This document shows, piece by piece, positions 42,392 through 50,308 of a stretch of 64,000 bases of DNA. Origin of the DNA: an uncultured Muribaculaceae bacterium (GTDB lineage Bacteria; Bacteroidota; Bacteroidia; Bacteroidales; Muribaculaceae). A program made the translations under genes and the position numbers. The stretch is taken from assembly GCA_910586895.1 (NCBI GenBank), contig CAJUIW010000010.1:26147-90146 (forward strand), read 5' to 3'. The notes beneath the pieces are model-generated. The model did no database searches, was not told the DNA's origin, and worked only from the letters and a program-made list of their open reading frames with translations. Each line of letters opens with the position of its first letter. The first letter of the stretch is position 1.

Positions 42392-42429
42392 CGTACGCCC
42401 CTCCGCCTGAACAGGCAGAGGGGCGTACG
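42392..42429. terminator. Long hairpin between the second skp-like gene and murI
   Basis: CGTACGCCCCTC pairs with GAGGGGCGTACG over 12 bp, with a smaller GCCTG/CAGGC stem inside. No T run follows on either strand, so this is either a T-less terminator or an RNA-stability element. Confidence 0.55.
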
Positions 42430-42456
42430 GATAAAATGACATATCATAAATAAATC

Positions 42457-43284
42457 ATGACTGGCACTTCAGGCCCTATCGGTGTATTTGATTCAGGTTA
42501 CGGCGGACTGACGGTTCTGGGTGAATTGCGCAGACGCTTGCCTGAATATGACTATCTGTATCTGGGCGATAATGCCCGGGCGCCATACGGCTCACGTTCA
42601 TTTGACGTGGTCTACAACTTTACCCGTCGTTCGGTCCGATATCTTTTCGATCGCGGATGTCCGCTGGTGATACTGGCATGTAATACGGCATCCGCAAAAG
42701 CGCTCCGCTCCATCCAGCAGAAGGATCTTCCCGGATGGGAGGATGGCTTGCGCGTGCTGGGAGTGATACGCCCCACTGCCGAAGCAATCGGGTCAATATC
42801 GCGTAGCGGAAAGGTGGGCATTCTCGGGACTCCGGGAACGGTAAGCAGCAGAAGTTATGATATGGAGATTGCCAAGCTTCATCCCGGTTTTGCAACATAT
42901 TCCACCGCATGCCCCATGCTTGCTCCTATAGTGGAATGCGGTGAGGCTTCCGGCCCTGGGGCTGACTATTTTGTTCGGAAATATACAGGAGCGCTCCTTG
43001 GTCAGGACCCGGATATCGATACGCTTGTGCTGGGGTGTACACATTATCCTCTTCTCCTACCGAAGTTCCGCGAGGTAGTGCCTGAATCGGTACAGATCGT
43101 ATCGCAGGGTGAGATTGTGGCTGACAGCCTGGCTGATTATCTGAAGCGTCATCCGGAAATGGAGTCACGCTTGCGGCGTGGGGGCGAATGCAAATATCTC
43201 ACTACTGAGGATCCTACCAAGTTTACTGATCTGGCACGGATATTCCTGAATGAAAGTGTTGATGTTGAACATGTAGATTTTTGA
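42457..43284 (+). CDS. murI: Glutamate racemase
   Basis: 275 residues. GVFDSGYGGLTVLGEL at the N-terminus, LGDNARAPYGSRS, the first catalytic cysteine in LACNTASAKALR and the second in LGCTHYPLLLPKF are all present. It supplies D-glutamate for peptidoglycan. It ends the envelope block that began with DUF6089, and is followed 4 bp later by a small lipoprotein gene. Confidence 0.96.
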   Translation: MTGTSGPIGVFDSGYGGLTVLGELRRRLPEYDYLYLGDNARAPYGSRSFDVVYNFTRRSVRYLFDRGCPLVILACNTASAKALRSIQQKDLPGWEDGLRVLGVIRPTAEAIGSISRSGKVGILGTPGTVSSRSYDMEIAKLHPGFATYSTACPMLAPIVECGEASGPGADYFVRKYTGALLGQDPDIDTLVLGCTHYPLLLPKFREVVPESVQIVSQGEIVADSLADYLKRHPEMESRLRRGGECKYLTTEDPTKFTDLARIFLNESVDVEHVDF

Positions 43285-43288
43285 TGAA

Positions 43289-43747
43289 ATGAAGAAAGTA
43301 GCATACGCTGTAGCACTGTCCGCAGCGATTATCTGTAGTTCATGTAGTGGAAGTAACGGTGCCGGAAGCGGTAGCGAGCCTACCGGATCGGCGGTGGCTG
43401 TTCCTTCGGATGGAAGCTATAGTGCATCGGCCACCGATGAGCTGATACAGATGGCTCAGGATGGCAAAGAGTTGACGCAGGATGATTATGCCGCAGTCAT
43501 CGGGCAATGTTCGGCTATCAACCGTAAGCTCGTCGAGAAGCTGCGTCAGGTGGACTTCAAAAGTGGAATGACTACGGAGGAGATTGAGGCCGCTATGTCG
43601 CGCCTTCAGAATGATTCGACTCTGCCACGTCTGGAGGCTCAGAACCGTGAGCTGCTTGTCATACTGCAGAATGCCGACCTCGATACAGCCAACACGCGCC
43701 GCTATGACGCTATGGTGGAAGAGGTGCGCCGCAGTCTTCAGAAATAA
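43289..43747 (+). CDS. Small lipoprotein of unknown function
   Basis: 152 residues. Lipobox IICSSC (Cys 19), then a serine/glycine-rich linker to about residue 45. The rest is predicted helical (TDELIQMAQDGKELTQDDYAAVIGQ, RKLVEKLRQVDFKSG, TEEIEAAMSRLQNDS, DAMVEEVRRSLQ). It is 4 bp after murI, so it is probably co-translated. I do not recognise a family. Location by sorting rules: no acidic stretch follows the cysteine, so it may stay periplasmic. Confidence 0.7.
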   Translation: MKKVAYAVALSAAIICSSCSGSNGAGSGSEPTGSAVAVPSDGSYSASATDELIQMAQDGKELTQDDYAAVIGQCSAINRKLVEKLRQVDFKSGMTTEEIEAAMSRLQNDSTLPRLEAQNRELLVILQNADLDTANTRRYDAMVEEVRRSLQK

Positions 43748-43750
43748 GAT

Positions 43751-44461
43751 TCAATGCATTGTGTCGATGGCCAGCGTCAGTACGCTGAACCGTGCCGATG
43801 GAGCCACCTTATGAAGTGCCTCAAGGCATCGTACAAGCGTGGAGCCGGTAGTGATGACATCGTCGACAAGCAATATATGCCGCCCGTCAAGTCCCTCGGC
43901 ATTGCTTACATGGAATACTCCGTCGGTGTTGAGCCATCGCTGGTAGGCATTGCGCCGGGTCTGTGTGCTGTGTCGGTTGGATGCTTTGAGGCGGTTCTCA
44001 ACCGGGATTGACGTTGCCTCGGATAAGCCTGTTGCGATATGTTCCGATTGGTTGTAGCCGCGTGTCATACGCCGTAAGGTATTCACCGGCACCGGTACGA
44101 TCATGTCAATACCGTTGAAAAAACCGGACGCGGCAATGGATTGGGCATAGCGTCGGGCAAGAAGCCGTGCTATTGAAGGGCGCCCGCGGTATTTTGCCTT
44201 ATGAATCAGTGCGGCATATGGATTTCCCTTGAAATACTTATACATGGCAGTAGCTCCGACTACATGCGCATGGCAGGCGAGGCGATGGTGCATGTCATTG
44301 TCGGTCTGCAGGTGCAAGTCAGTGAGCGGCATATCAGCCTGACACTGCAGGCACAATAGTTCCTCTCCCTCGACAAGCGCGGTGCCGCATACCTCACACA
44401 GGCGTGGGTAAATCATGTCAAGCAGTGCGGACCACCATTCTTTCAATCCTTTTTCAGCCAT
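43751..44461 (-). CDS. comF: ComF-family phosphoribosyltransferase-like protein
   Basis: 236 residues. A zinc ribbon near the N-terminus (YPRLCEVCGTAL, LLCLQCQADM) is followed by a phosphoribosyltransferase fold with PVPVNTLRRMTRGYNQSE and the PRPP loop ILLVDDVITTGSTL. ComF proteins are needed for natural DNA uptake in some bacteria, but are widespread in others without known competence. Last gene of the carA operon; its start overlaps recX by 19 bp. Its stop is 3 bp from the convergent lipoprotein stop. Confidence 0.9.
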   Translation of the reverse strand: MAEKGLKEWWSALLDMIYPRLCEVCGTALVEGEELLCLQCQADMPLTDLHLQTDNDMHHRLACHAHVVGATAMYKYFKGNPYAALIHKAKYRGRPSIARLLARRYAQSIAASGFFNGIDMIVPVPVNTLRRMTRGYNQSEHIATGLSEATSIPVENRLKASNRHSTQTRRNAYQRWLNTDGVFHVSNAEGLDGRHILLVDDVITTGSTLVRCLEALHKVAPSARFSVLTLAIDTMH

Positions 44462-44925
44462 AAGCTTCTGCTATCGATTATCCGAAGTATAAGAGCCATT
44501 TCATAGCCTCTCGACAGGCCGAAGCGCAGAAGTTTGTCGCGGCATTTGCTCATATCGGTCCGGTCAGTGGTGCGCAGCTTGGCTTTGATGGCACGGAATG
44601 CTGTCTGTGCGTATTCGCGGGTGTTGATTGATTCAAGAGCCGTGTCGATATCGCCGCGGGCAATCCCTTTGGCATACATGCCGGCCTTGATTTTATTGCG
44701 TCCCCAACCTGCAAAGAGATACTTGTCACGCACGTATGCCGAGGCGAATCTGCTGTCGTCAAGATGGCGCGTGCTCTTCAGATTCTCCAGTATTTCCTCG
44801 GCCGCATCCTGGGGTATACCCCAACGGTGTAATTTCTTCATCAGGTCAGAGCTGCACTGCTCGGAACGCGCGCACAGTGCCTCAAGCCTCTGGTGAGCTT
44901 CATCAGGTGTAAGAATCTTATTCAT
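44443..44925 (-). CDS. recX: RecA regulator RecX
   Basis: 160 residues made of three-helix repeats typical of RecX: ALCARSEQCSSDLMKKLHRWGIPQDAAEEILENLKSTRHLDDSRFASAYVRDKYLFAGWGRNKIKAGM. The RHLDDSRFASAYVRDK stretch is the family hallmark. RecX binds inside the RecA filament groove and limits its activity. The gene is not next to recA here; it overlaps prmC by 4 bp (ATGA) and comF by 19 bp. Confidence 0.9.
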   Translation of the reverse strand: MNKILTPDEAHQRLEALCARSEQCSSDLMKKLHRWGIPQDAAEEILENLKSTRHLDDSRFASAYVRDKYLFAGWGRNKIKAGMYAKGIARGDIDTALESINTREYAQTAFRAIKAKLRTTDRTDMSKCRDKLLRFGLSRGYEMALILRIIDSRSLWLKKD

Positions 44926-45782
44926 TTCCTGCCGGTGGCAAAACGTTGGAGTTTCTGCATATCTGCTATAATCTGGACGTCGTTCAGCCCTTCAGCAGCC
45001 ATCATATCTTTCATTTCAGCAGCATAATGCGGATTGATTTCAAACCATAGCTCACCTCCGGGCAGCAGCGCACCGACGGCATAGCGTGTTATCGCGCGGT
45101 AGAAACGCAGAGGATCGTCATCAGGTACAAACAGAGCCATTGCCGGTTCGTGGTCGAGCACGTTGCTCTGCATTGAGCTCCGTTCGCTCTCCGCTATGTA
45201 GGGTGGATTGCTCACTATGATATCATACTGTGGCTCCGTTGCCGGCTTCAGCTGCAGGGCATCCTCAAGCATGAAGTTGACGGAGCAGTGCAGCATCTCA
45301 TTGTTCTTCCGGGCCACAGCGAGCGCCTTTTCGCTTAGATCTATGGCGTCAATATTGCTGAACGGTAGCGTGCGGGCAAGCGCAAGAGCTATACATCCCG
45401 AACCTGTGCATACATCCAGGACATGCAAGTCAGATCTCTTTCCGGCACTGTCGGCTATAAGGTCGACCATCTCTTCCGTTTCGGGCCGCGGGATAAGTAC
45501 GTCAGGGGTCACCATCAGCTTAAGTCCATGGAACCGGGCTGTGCCGAATATGTACTGTATCGGTTCGTTATCAAGCAATCGCCTTACGGTATCATCCACT
45601 TTCCGCTGCAGCCAGTCGGTGGCAGGGACATCGCCCCGCACCACTAAATTGACAGGAGTGTAGCCATTCAGTTCCTCGAACATGGTGCGTACTAAGGCGC
45701 GCGCCTCGCCCGGCCCGTATTTGGACTCAAGAGCGAGGCGCGCCTTCTGTGCGCAGGCACTGAGGGATATATTAGTATTCAT
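44922..45782 (-). CDS. prmC: Release-factor glutamine methyltransferase PrmC
   Basis: 286 residues. A helical N-terminal domain is followed by the SAM-binding motif LDVCTGSGCIALALA and the catalytic NPPYIAESERSSM. RPETEEMVDLIAD before the motif is typical. It methylates the GGQ glutamine of RF1 and RF2, raising termination efficiency. The ATG overlaps the carB stop by 11 bp. Confidence 0.95.
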   Translation of the reverse strand: MNTNISLSACAQKARLALESKYGPGEARALVRTMFEELNGYTPVNLVVRGDVPATDWLQRKVDDTVRRLLDNEPIQYIFGTARFHGLKLMVTPDVLIPRPETEEMVDLIADSAGKRSDLHVLDVCTGSGCIALALARTLPFSNIDAIDLSEKALAVARKNNEMLHCSVNFMLEDALQLKPATEPQYDIIVSNPPYIAESERSSMQSNVLDHEPAMALFVPDDDPLRFYRAITRYAVGALLPGGELWFEINPHYAAEMKDMMAAEGLNDVQIIADMQKLQRFATGRK

Positions 45783-48700
45783 CCCATGCCTTGATTTCTA
45801 TATCGTCCGGCTCCATTGTGGTAAACGCGCGGATGAAGGCCGAAGCCAGACGGGCGTTGGTGAGCAGGGGGATATTCAGGTCAATTGCCGCACGGCGTAT
45901 CTTATGGCCGTTGCCAAGTTCGGTAGGTGTGAGATTCTTCGGTACGTTGACCACCAGATCTATCTCCTTGTCATGGAGCAGCTGCAGAGCCTGCGGCTGC
46001 ATGTCGGCCTCGCTTGGCCAGTAGACGCGCACGGCAGGAATGCCGTTGTCATTCAGGAAGCGGTGTGTGCCGCCTGTGGCATAGATCTTGAAGCCCTTGT
46101 CGTTAAGGCGGTGGGCAGCTTCAAGCATGTTGGCTTTCTGCTTCGGAGAGCCTGTTGAGAGAAGCACACCTTTGGAGGGTATGCGCTGGCCTACGGACAG
46201 CATTGATTTCAGGATAGCCTCCGAGGTGTCGATACCTATACAGCCTACCTCGCCGGTCGATGACATGTCCACCCCAAGCACAGGGTCGGCACCCTGCAGA
46301 CGCGAGAAGCTGAACTGCGAGGCCTTTATGCCTACGTAGTCAAGATCAAAGGCGCTCTTGGCAGGCTTCTCTACGGGCAGTCCGAGCATAATCTTTGTTG
46401 CGAGGTCGATGAAGTTGATTTTAAGAACCTTCGATACGAAGGGGAAGCTTCGTGATGCACGGAGGTTACATTCTATCACCTTTATGTCATTGTCCTTGGC
46501 AAGGAACTGGATGTTGAACGGACCTGAGATGTTGAGAGCCTTGGCTATCTGTGAGCCTACTTTCTTGATGCGGCGCATTGTTTCGACATACAGTTTCTGT
46601 GGCGGGAACTGGATTGTGGCGTCGCCTGAGTGGACTCCGGCAAATTCGATATGCTCTGATATGGCATACACTTTTATGTCGCCGTCCTGTGCCACGGCGT
46701 CCATCTCTATCTCCTTGGCTTCCTGGATGAACTCGGTCACCACTACAGGGTGCTGTTTCGACACGTTGGCGGCCAGCTGCAGGAAGCGGTGGAGCTCGTC
46801 AGGATTGGAGCATACATTCATGGCTGCGCCTGAGAGCACATAGCTCGGACGAACCAGTACGGGGAATCCTACTTCGTCAATGAACTTGTTGATATCCTCG
46901 AAGTTTGTCAGTTCGCGCCAGCGCGGCTGGTCGATGCCCAGACGGTCAAGCATAGCTGAGAACTTATTGCGGTCCTCGGCATTGTCGATGCTCTTGGCTG
47001 ATGTTCCGAGTATGCGTACGCCTTCGCTGTCAAGACGGGTGGCGAGATTGTTAGGTATCTGGCCTCCCACGGAGAGAATCACACCGTGAGGTGTCTCAAA
47101 GTCCAGAATATCCATCACGCGCTCAAATGTAAGCTCGTCGAAGTAGAGGCGGTCGCACATGTCATAGTCAGTCGACACGGTTTCCGGATTGTAGTTGATC
47201 ATTACCGAGCGCCATCCCTCTTTCTTCACAGTCAGGAGAGCGTTGACCGAACACCAGTCAAACTCCACGGAGCTGCCTATGCGGTATGCGCCTGATCCGA
47301 GCACAACTATCGAACGGTGGTCATTTTCGTATGCTATGTCGTTCTGCGAGCCGTTGTATGTGAGGTAGAGGTAGTTGGTCATAGCCGGATATTCGGCGGC
47401 CAGAGTATCGATCTGCTTCACTACCGGCAGGATTCCGAGGCGCTTGCGCAGAGCACGCACCTGAAGGAGCGACTGCTCGGCATCGGTCATCTTCTCTTTC
47501 AGCACCTCACGTGCCACCTGGAAGTCGGAGAATCCCTGTTCCTTGGCCTTGCGCAGAAGCTCGGGTGAGATCTGTTCGAGGTCGGCGGGAAGAGCGTTCA
47601 GCTCCTCGGATGTGCGCATGATGTTCTGCAGGCGGTAGAGGAACCAGCGGTCAATCTTGGTGAGCTCATGTATGCGGTCAACGCTGTAGCCCTCCTTCAT
47701 GGCCTTGGCTATGATGAATATGCGCTTGTCCGTAGGTTCGGCAAGGGCGCGGTCGATATCATCGGTCTTGATATCGCGGTTGCCGGTAAATCCGTGCATA
47801 CCCTGTCCTATCATGCGGAGACCTTTCTGTATCACCTCCTCGAAGGTACGGCCTATGGCCATCACCTCACCGACCGACTTCATTGATGAGCCTATTTCGC
47901 GGCGCACTCCGTGGAACTTACCGAGGTCCCAGCGGGGTATCTTACAAACTATGTAGTCAAGCGCTGGCTCGAAGAATGCCGATGTCTCTTTCGTGACGGA
48001 GTTCTTGAGGTCAAAGAGTCCGTAGCCGAGTCCGAGTTTCGCGGCAACGAATGCAAGCGGATAGCCGGTGGCTTTCGAGGCGAGAGCCGATGAGCGGCTC
48101 AGACGGGCATTTACTTCGATTACGCGGTAGTCCATTGATTCGGGGTCAAATGCATACTGTACGTTACATTCGCCCACGATACCTATGTGGCGCACAATCT
48201 TGATGGCAAGCTTGCGCAGGTAGTGGTAATCTTCATTGGTAAGAGTCTGCGACGGGGCCACTACGATACTTTCGCCGGTATGTATGCCGAGCGGGTCGAA
48301 GTTTTCCATGTTGCAGACGGTGATGCAGTTGTCAAAGCGGTCGCGCACCACCTCATATTCCACCTCTTTCCATCCCTTCAGACTCTTTTCTACAAGAACC
48401 TGAGGTGAGAATGAAAGTGCCTTTTCGGTGAGTGCCACGAGTTCCTGCTCGTTGTCGCAGAATCCGCTTCCGAGTCCGCCGAGGGCGTATGCAGCACGCA
48501 CTATCACGGGGTAGCCGAGCTTGTCGGCCGCAGCTATCGCATCGGTTATATTGTTGACGGCCTCGCTCTTGATAGTCTTAACACCGATTTCATCAAGGCG
48601 CTCCACGAACAGTTCGCGGTCCTCGGTATCCATGATGGCCTTGACAGGGGTGCCGAGCACTTTCACGCCGTAGCGGTCAAGCACACCGCTCTCCTTGAGG

Positions 48701-49002
48701 GCCACGCCGCAGTTAAGGGCTGTCTGGCCTCCGAATGCGAGCAGAATGCCGTCGGGGCGTTCTTTTTCAATCACCTTTTCAACAAAGAAGGGGGTCACCG
48801 GCAGGAAGTAGATCTTGTCAGCGAATCCTTCGGAAGTCTGCACTGTGGCGATGTTAGGGTTGATGAGCACAGTGGTTATGCCCTCCTCTTTCATGGCTTT
48901 GAGAGCTTGCGAGCCGGAGTAGTCAAATTCGCCTGCCTCGCCTATCTTAAGAGCGCCGCTTCCCAGAAGAAGCACTTTGTTTATTTCGGGATGTCGGTTC
49001 AT
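45772..49002 (-). CDS. carB: Carbamoyl-phosphate synthase large subunit
   Basis: 1076 residues from ATG 49002; the upstream extension to 49068 overlaps carA and lacks family residues. Two homologous ATP-grasp halves are seen (LLLGSGALKIGEAGEFDYSG and VVLGSGAYRIGSSVEFDWCS). The first binds bicarbonate and the second carbamate; an MGS-like allosteric domain ends the protein (GVLLSTGSPKQKA). With CarA it makes carbamoyl phosphate for arginine and pyrimidines. Only 13 bp separate it from carA. Confidence 0.96.
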   Translation of the reverse strand: MNRHPEINKVLLLGSGALKIGEAGEFDYSGSQALKAMKEEGITTVLINPNIATVQTSEGFADKIYFLPVTPFFVEKVIEKERPDGILLAFGGQTALNCGVALKESGVLDRYGVKVLGTPVKAIMDTEDRELFVERLDEIGVKTIKSEAVNNITDAIAAADKLGYPVIVRAAYALGGLGSGFCDNEQELVALTEKALSFSPQVLVEKSLKGWKEVEYEVVRDRFDNCITVCNMENFDPLGIHTGESIVVAPSQTLTNEDYHYLRKLAIKIVRHIGIVGECNVQYAFDPESMDYRVIEVNARLSRSSALASKATGYPLAFVAAKLGLGYGLFDLKNSVTKETSAFFEPALDYIVCKIPRWDLGKFHGVRREIGSSMKSVGEVMAIGRTFEEVIQKGLRMIGQGMHGFTGNRDIKTDDIDRALAEPTDKRIFIIAKAMKEGYSVDRIHELTKIDRWFLYRLQNIMRTSEELNALPADLEQISPELLRKAKEQGFSDFQVAREVLKEKMTDAEQSLLQVRALRKRLGILPVVKQIDTLAAEYPAMTNYLYLTYNGSQNDIAYENDHRSIVVLGSGAYRIGSSVEFDWCSVNALLTVKKEGWRSVMINYNPETVSTDYDMCDRLYFDELTFERVMDILDFETPHGVILSVGGQIPNNLATRLDSEGVRILGTSAKSIDNAEDRNKFSAMLDRLGIDQPRWRELTNFEDINKFIDEVGFPVLVRPSYVLSGAAMNVCSNPDELHRFLQLAANVSKQHPVVVTEFIQEAKEIEMDAVAQDGDIKVYAISEHIEFAGVHSGDATIQFPPQKLYVETMRRIKKVGSQIAKALNISGPFNIQFLAKDNDIKVIECNLRASRSFPFVSKVLKINFIDLATKIMLGLPVEKPAKSAFDLDYVGIKASQFSFSRLQGADPVLGVDMSSTGEVGCIGIDTSEAILKSMLSVGQRIPSKGVLLSTGSPKQKANMLEAAHRLNDKGFKIYATGGTHRFLNDNGIPAVRVYWPSEADMQPQALQLLHDKEIDLVVNVPKNLTPTELGNGHKIRRAAIDLNIPLLTNARLASAFIRAFTTMEPDDIEIKAWDEY

Positions 49003-49015
49003 ATCGGGTGATTGA

Positions 49016-50086
49016 TTAGAGCATGTTAATAAATTCGTCAAACAGGAATTCCGTATCTTTCGGGCCACTGCTTGCCTCGGGGTGGAACTGGGCTGAGAAG
49101 AAGGGCTTGCTGCAGTGGCGTATGCCCTCGTTTGTGCCGTCGTTCATGTTGATGAACAGCGGTTCCCAATCGGCAGGGAGAGTGTCGCTGTCAACGGCAA
49201 AGCCGTGGTTCTGCGAAGTGACGAAGCATTGGTTGGTGCCTACGCGGCGCACCGGCTGGTTGTGGCTGCGGTGTCCGTATTTCAGTTTGAATGTCTTTGC
49301 TCCGGCAGCTTTTGACAGGAGCTGGTTGCCCATGCATATTCCGCATATAGGTTTGCCTATCTCTATGGCCTTGCGGATATTCTCTACCGTAGCCTGTGCC
49401 ATGTCGGGATTGCCGGGACCGTTGGATATGAAGAGCCCGTCGTAAGGAATAGAGGTGAAATCATAATCCCAGGGCACACGCACCACCTTCACACCGCGTC
49501 GGGTCAGACAGCGTATAATGTTGTGCTTCACTCCGCAGTCCACGAGTACCACCGTCTTGTCGCCGGCGCCATGAATCTCAACATCCTTGCAGCTCACTTT
49601 AGCCACGAGGTTTTCGGCATTCGGGTCGTAGAAGTCAATGTCGGGCTCACCCTCGATCAGTATCTTGCCGAGCATCGAGCCTTTCTCACGCAGATGCTTC
49701 GTGAGAGCGCGGGTGTCAATACCGTATATGCCGGGTATCTTCTCCTCCTGAAGCCAGCGTGCAAGTGAGCGGTCGGCCTGCCAGTGGGAGTGGTCAAACG
49801 AATAGTCCTGAGCCACGATGGCACGGCAGTGGATGTGCTCGCTTTCGTAGTACTCGCTCACATCGTCTTTACTGCGGCGGGGAGCCACACCGTAATTTCC
49901 AAGAATGGGGTAAGTGGTGACAAGAATCTGACCTTCGTACGAAGGGTCGGTAAGGCTTTCCGGGTATCCGGTCATTGCGGTGTTAAACACTACTTCGCCG
50001 GCGGCGGGAGCGTCATAGCCGAACGATTTGCCTTCAAATCGGGTGCCGTCCTCCAGAATAAGTACGGCCGGTTTGTTTTTGTGCAT
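49016..50086 (-). CDS. carA: Carbamoyl-phosphate synthase small (glutaminase) subunit
   Basis: 356 residues from ATG 50086. The N-terminal domain is typical (AVLILEDGTRFEGKSFGYDAPAAGEVVFNTAMTGYPE region). The C-terminal class I amidotransferase has the catalytic cysteine in ICGICMGNQLL and the His-Glu pair in QFHPEASSGP. It hydrolyses glutamine and passes ammonia to CarB. First gene of carA-carB-prmC-recX-comF. The -7 box lies 72 bp before the ATG, with a leader of about 70 nt that shows no obvious leader peptide. Confidence 0.96.
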   Translation of the reverse strand: MHKNKPAVLILEDGTRFEGKSFGYDAPAAGEVVFNTAMTGYPESLTDPSYEGQILVTTYPILGNYGVAPRRSKDDVSEYYESEHIHCRAIVAQDYSFDHSHWQADRSLARWLQEEKIPGIYGIDTRALTKHLREKGSMLGKILIEGEPDIDFYDPNAENLVAKVSCKDVEIHGAGDKTVVLVDCGVKHNIIRCLTRRGVKVVRVPWDYDFTSIPYDGLFISNGPGNPDMAQATVENIRKAIEIGKPICGICMGNQLLSKAAGAKTFKLKYGHRSHNQPVRRVGTNQCFVTSQNHGFAVDSDTLPADWEPLFINMNDGTNEGIRHCSKPFFSAQFHPEASSGPKDTEFLFDEFINML

Positions 50087-50158
50087 GCGATAGAATATGA
50101 AGAGGTGCAACAATCAAAGTTGATGGCGGTTTGCAAGATTTCTATCGTGAAAACCATG

Positions 50159-50166
50159 CAAAGATA
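50159..50166 (-). promoter_or_regulatory. -7 box of the carA operon
   Basis: TATCTTTG on the minus strand, 5 bp after the T run of the preceding terminator. The -33 region therefore falls inside the terminator hairpin. Confidence 0.65.
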
Positions 50167-50171
50167 CAAAT

Positions 50172-50199
50172 AAAAAAACAGCCGTGCAAGGCACGGCTG
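50172..50199 (-). terminator. Intrinsic terminator of the GH95 transcript
   Basis: Perfect 9-bp stem CAGCCGTGC / GCACGGCTG with a 3-nt loop and seven T on the minus strand. Confidence 0.88.
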
Positions 50200-50262
50200 C
50201 AACCCAGTCATTTATAATTGAATTTCACAGATGAAAAATATTATAATTGGCAGAGGTCATTG

Positions 50263-50292
50263 TAGCGGAATCCTCGAATCAGAATTCCGCTA
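50263..50292. other. Second hairpin downstream of the GH95 gene
   Basis: TAGCGGAAT / ATTCCGCTA, 9-bp stem with a 12-nt loop, 17 bp after the stop and without a T run. May protect the mRNA 3' end ahead of the true terminator. Confidence 0.4.
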
Positions 50293-50308
50293 CCATGGTC
50301 TTTATTTG

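Noticed and set aside
42612..43168. Several minus-strand frames of 69-96 codons across murI
   Set aside because: All are antisense shadows of murI without signals of their own.
49003..49068. N-terminal extension of CarB
   Set aside because: It overlaps carA and lacks family residues; MNRHPEINKVLLLGSG at 49002 is the normal start.
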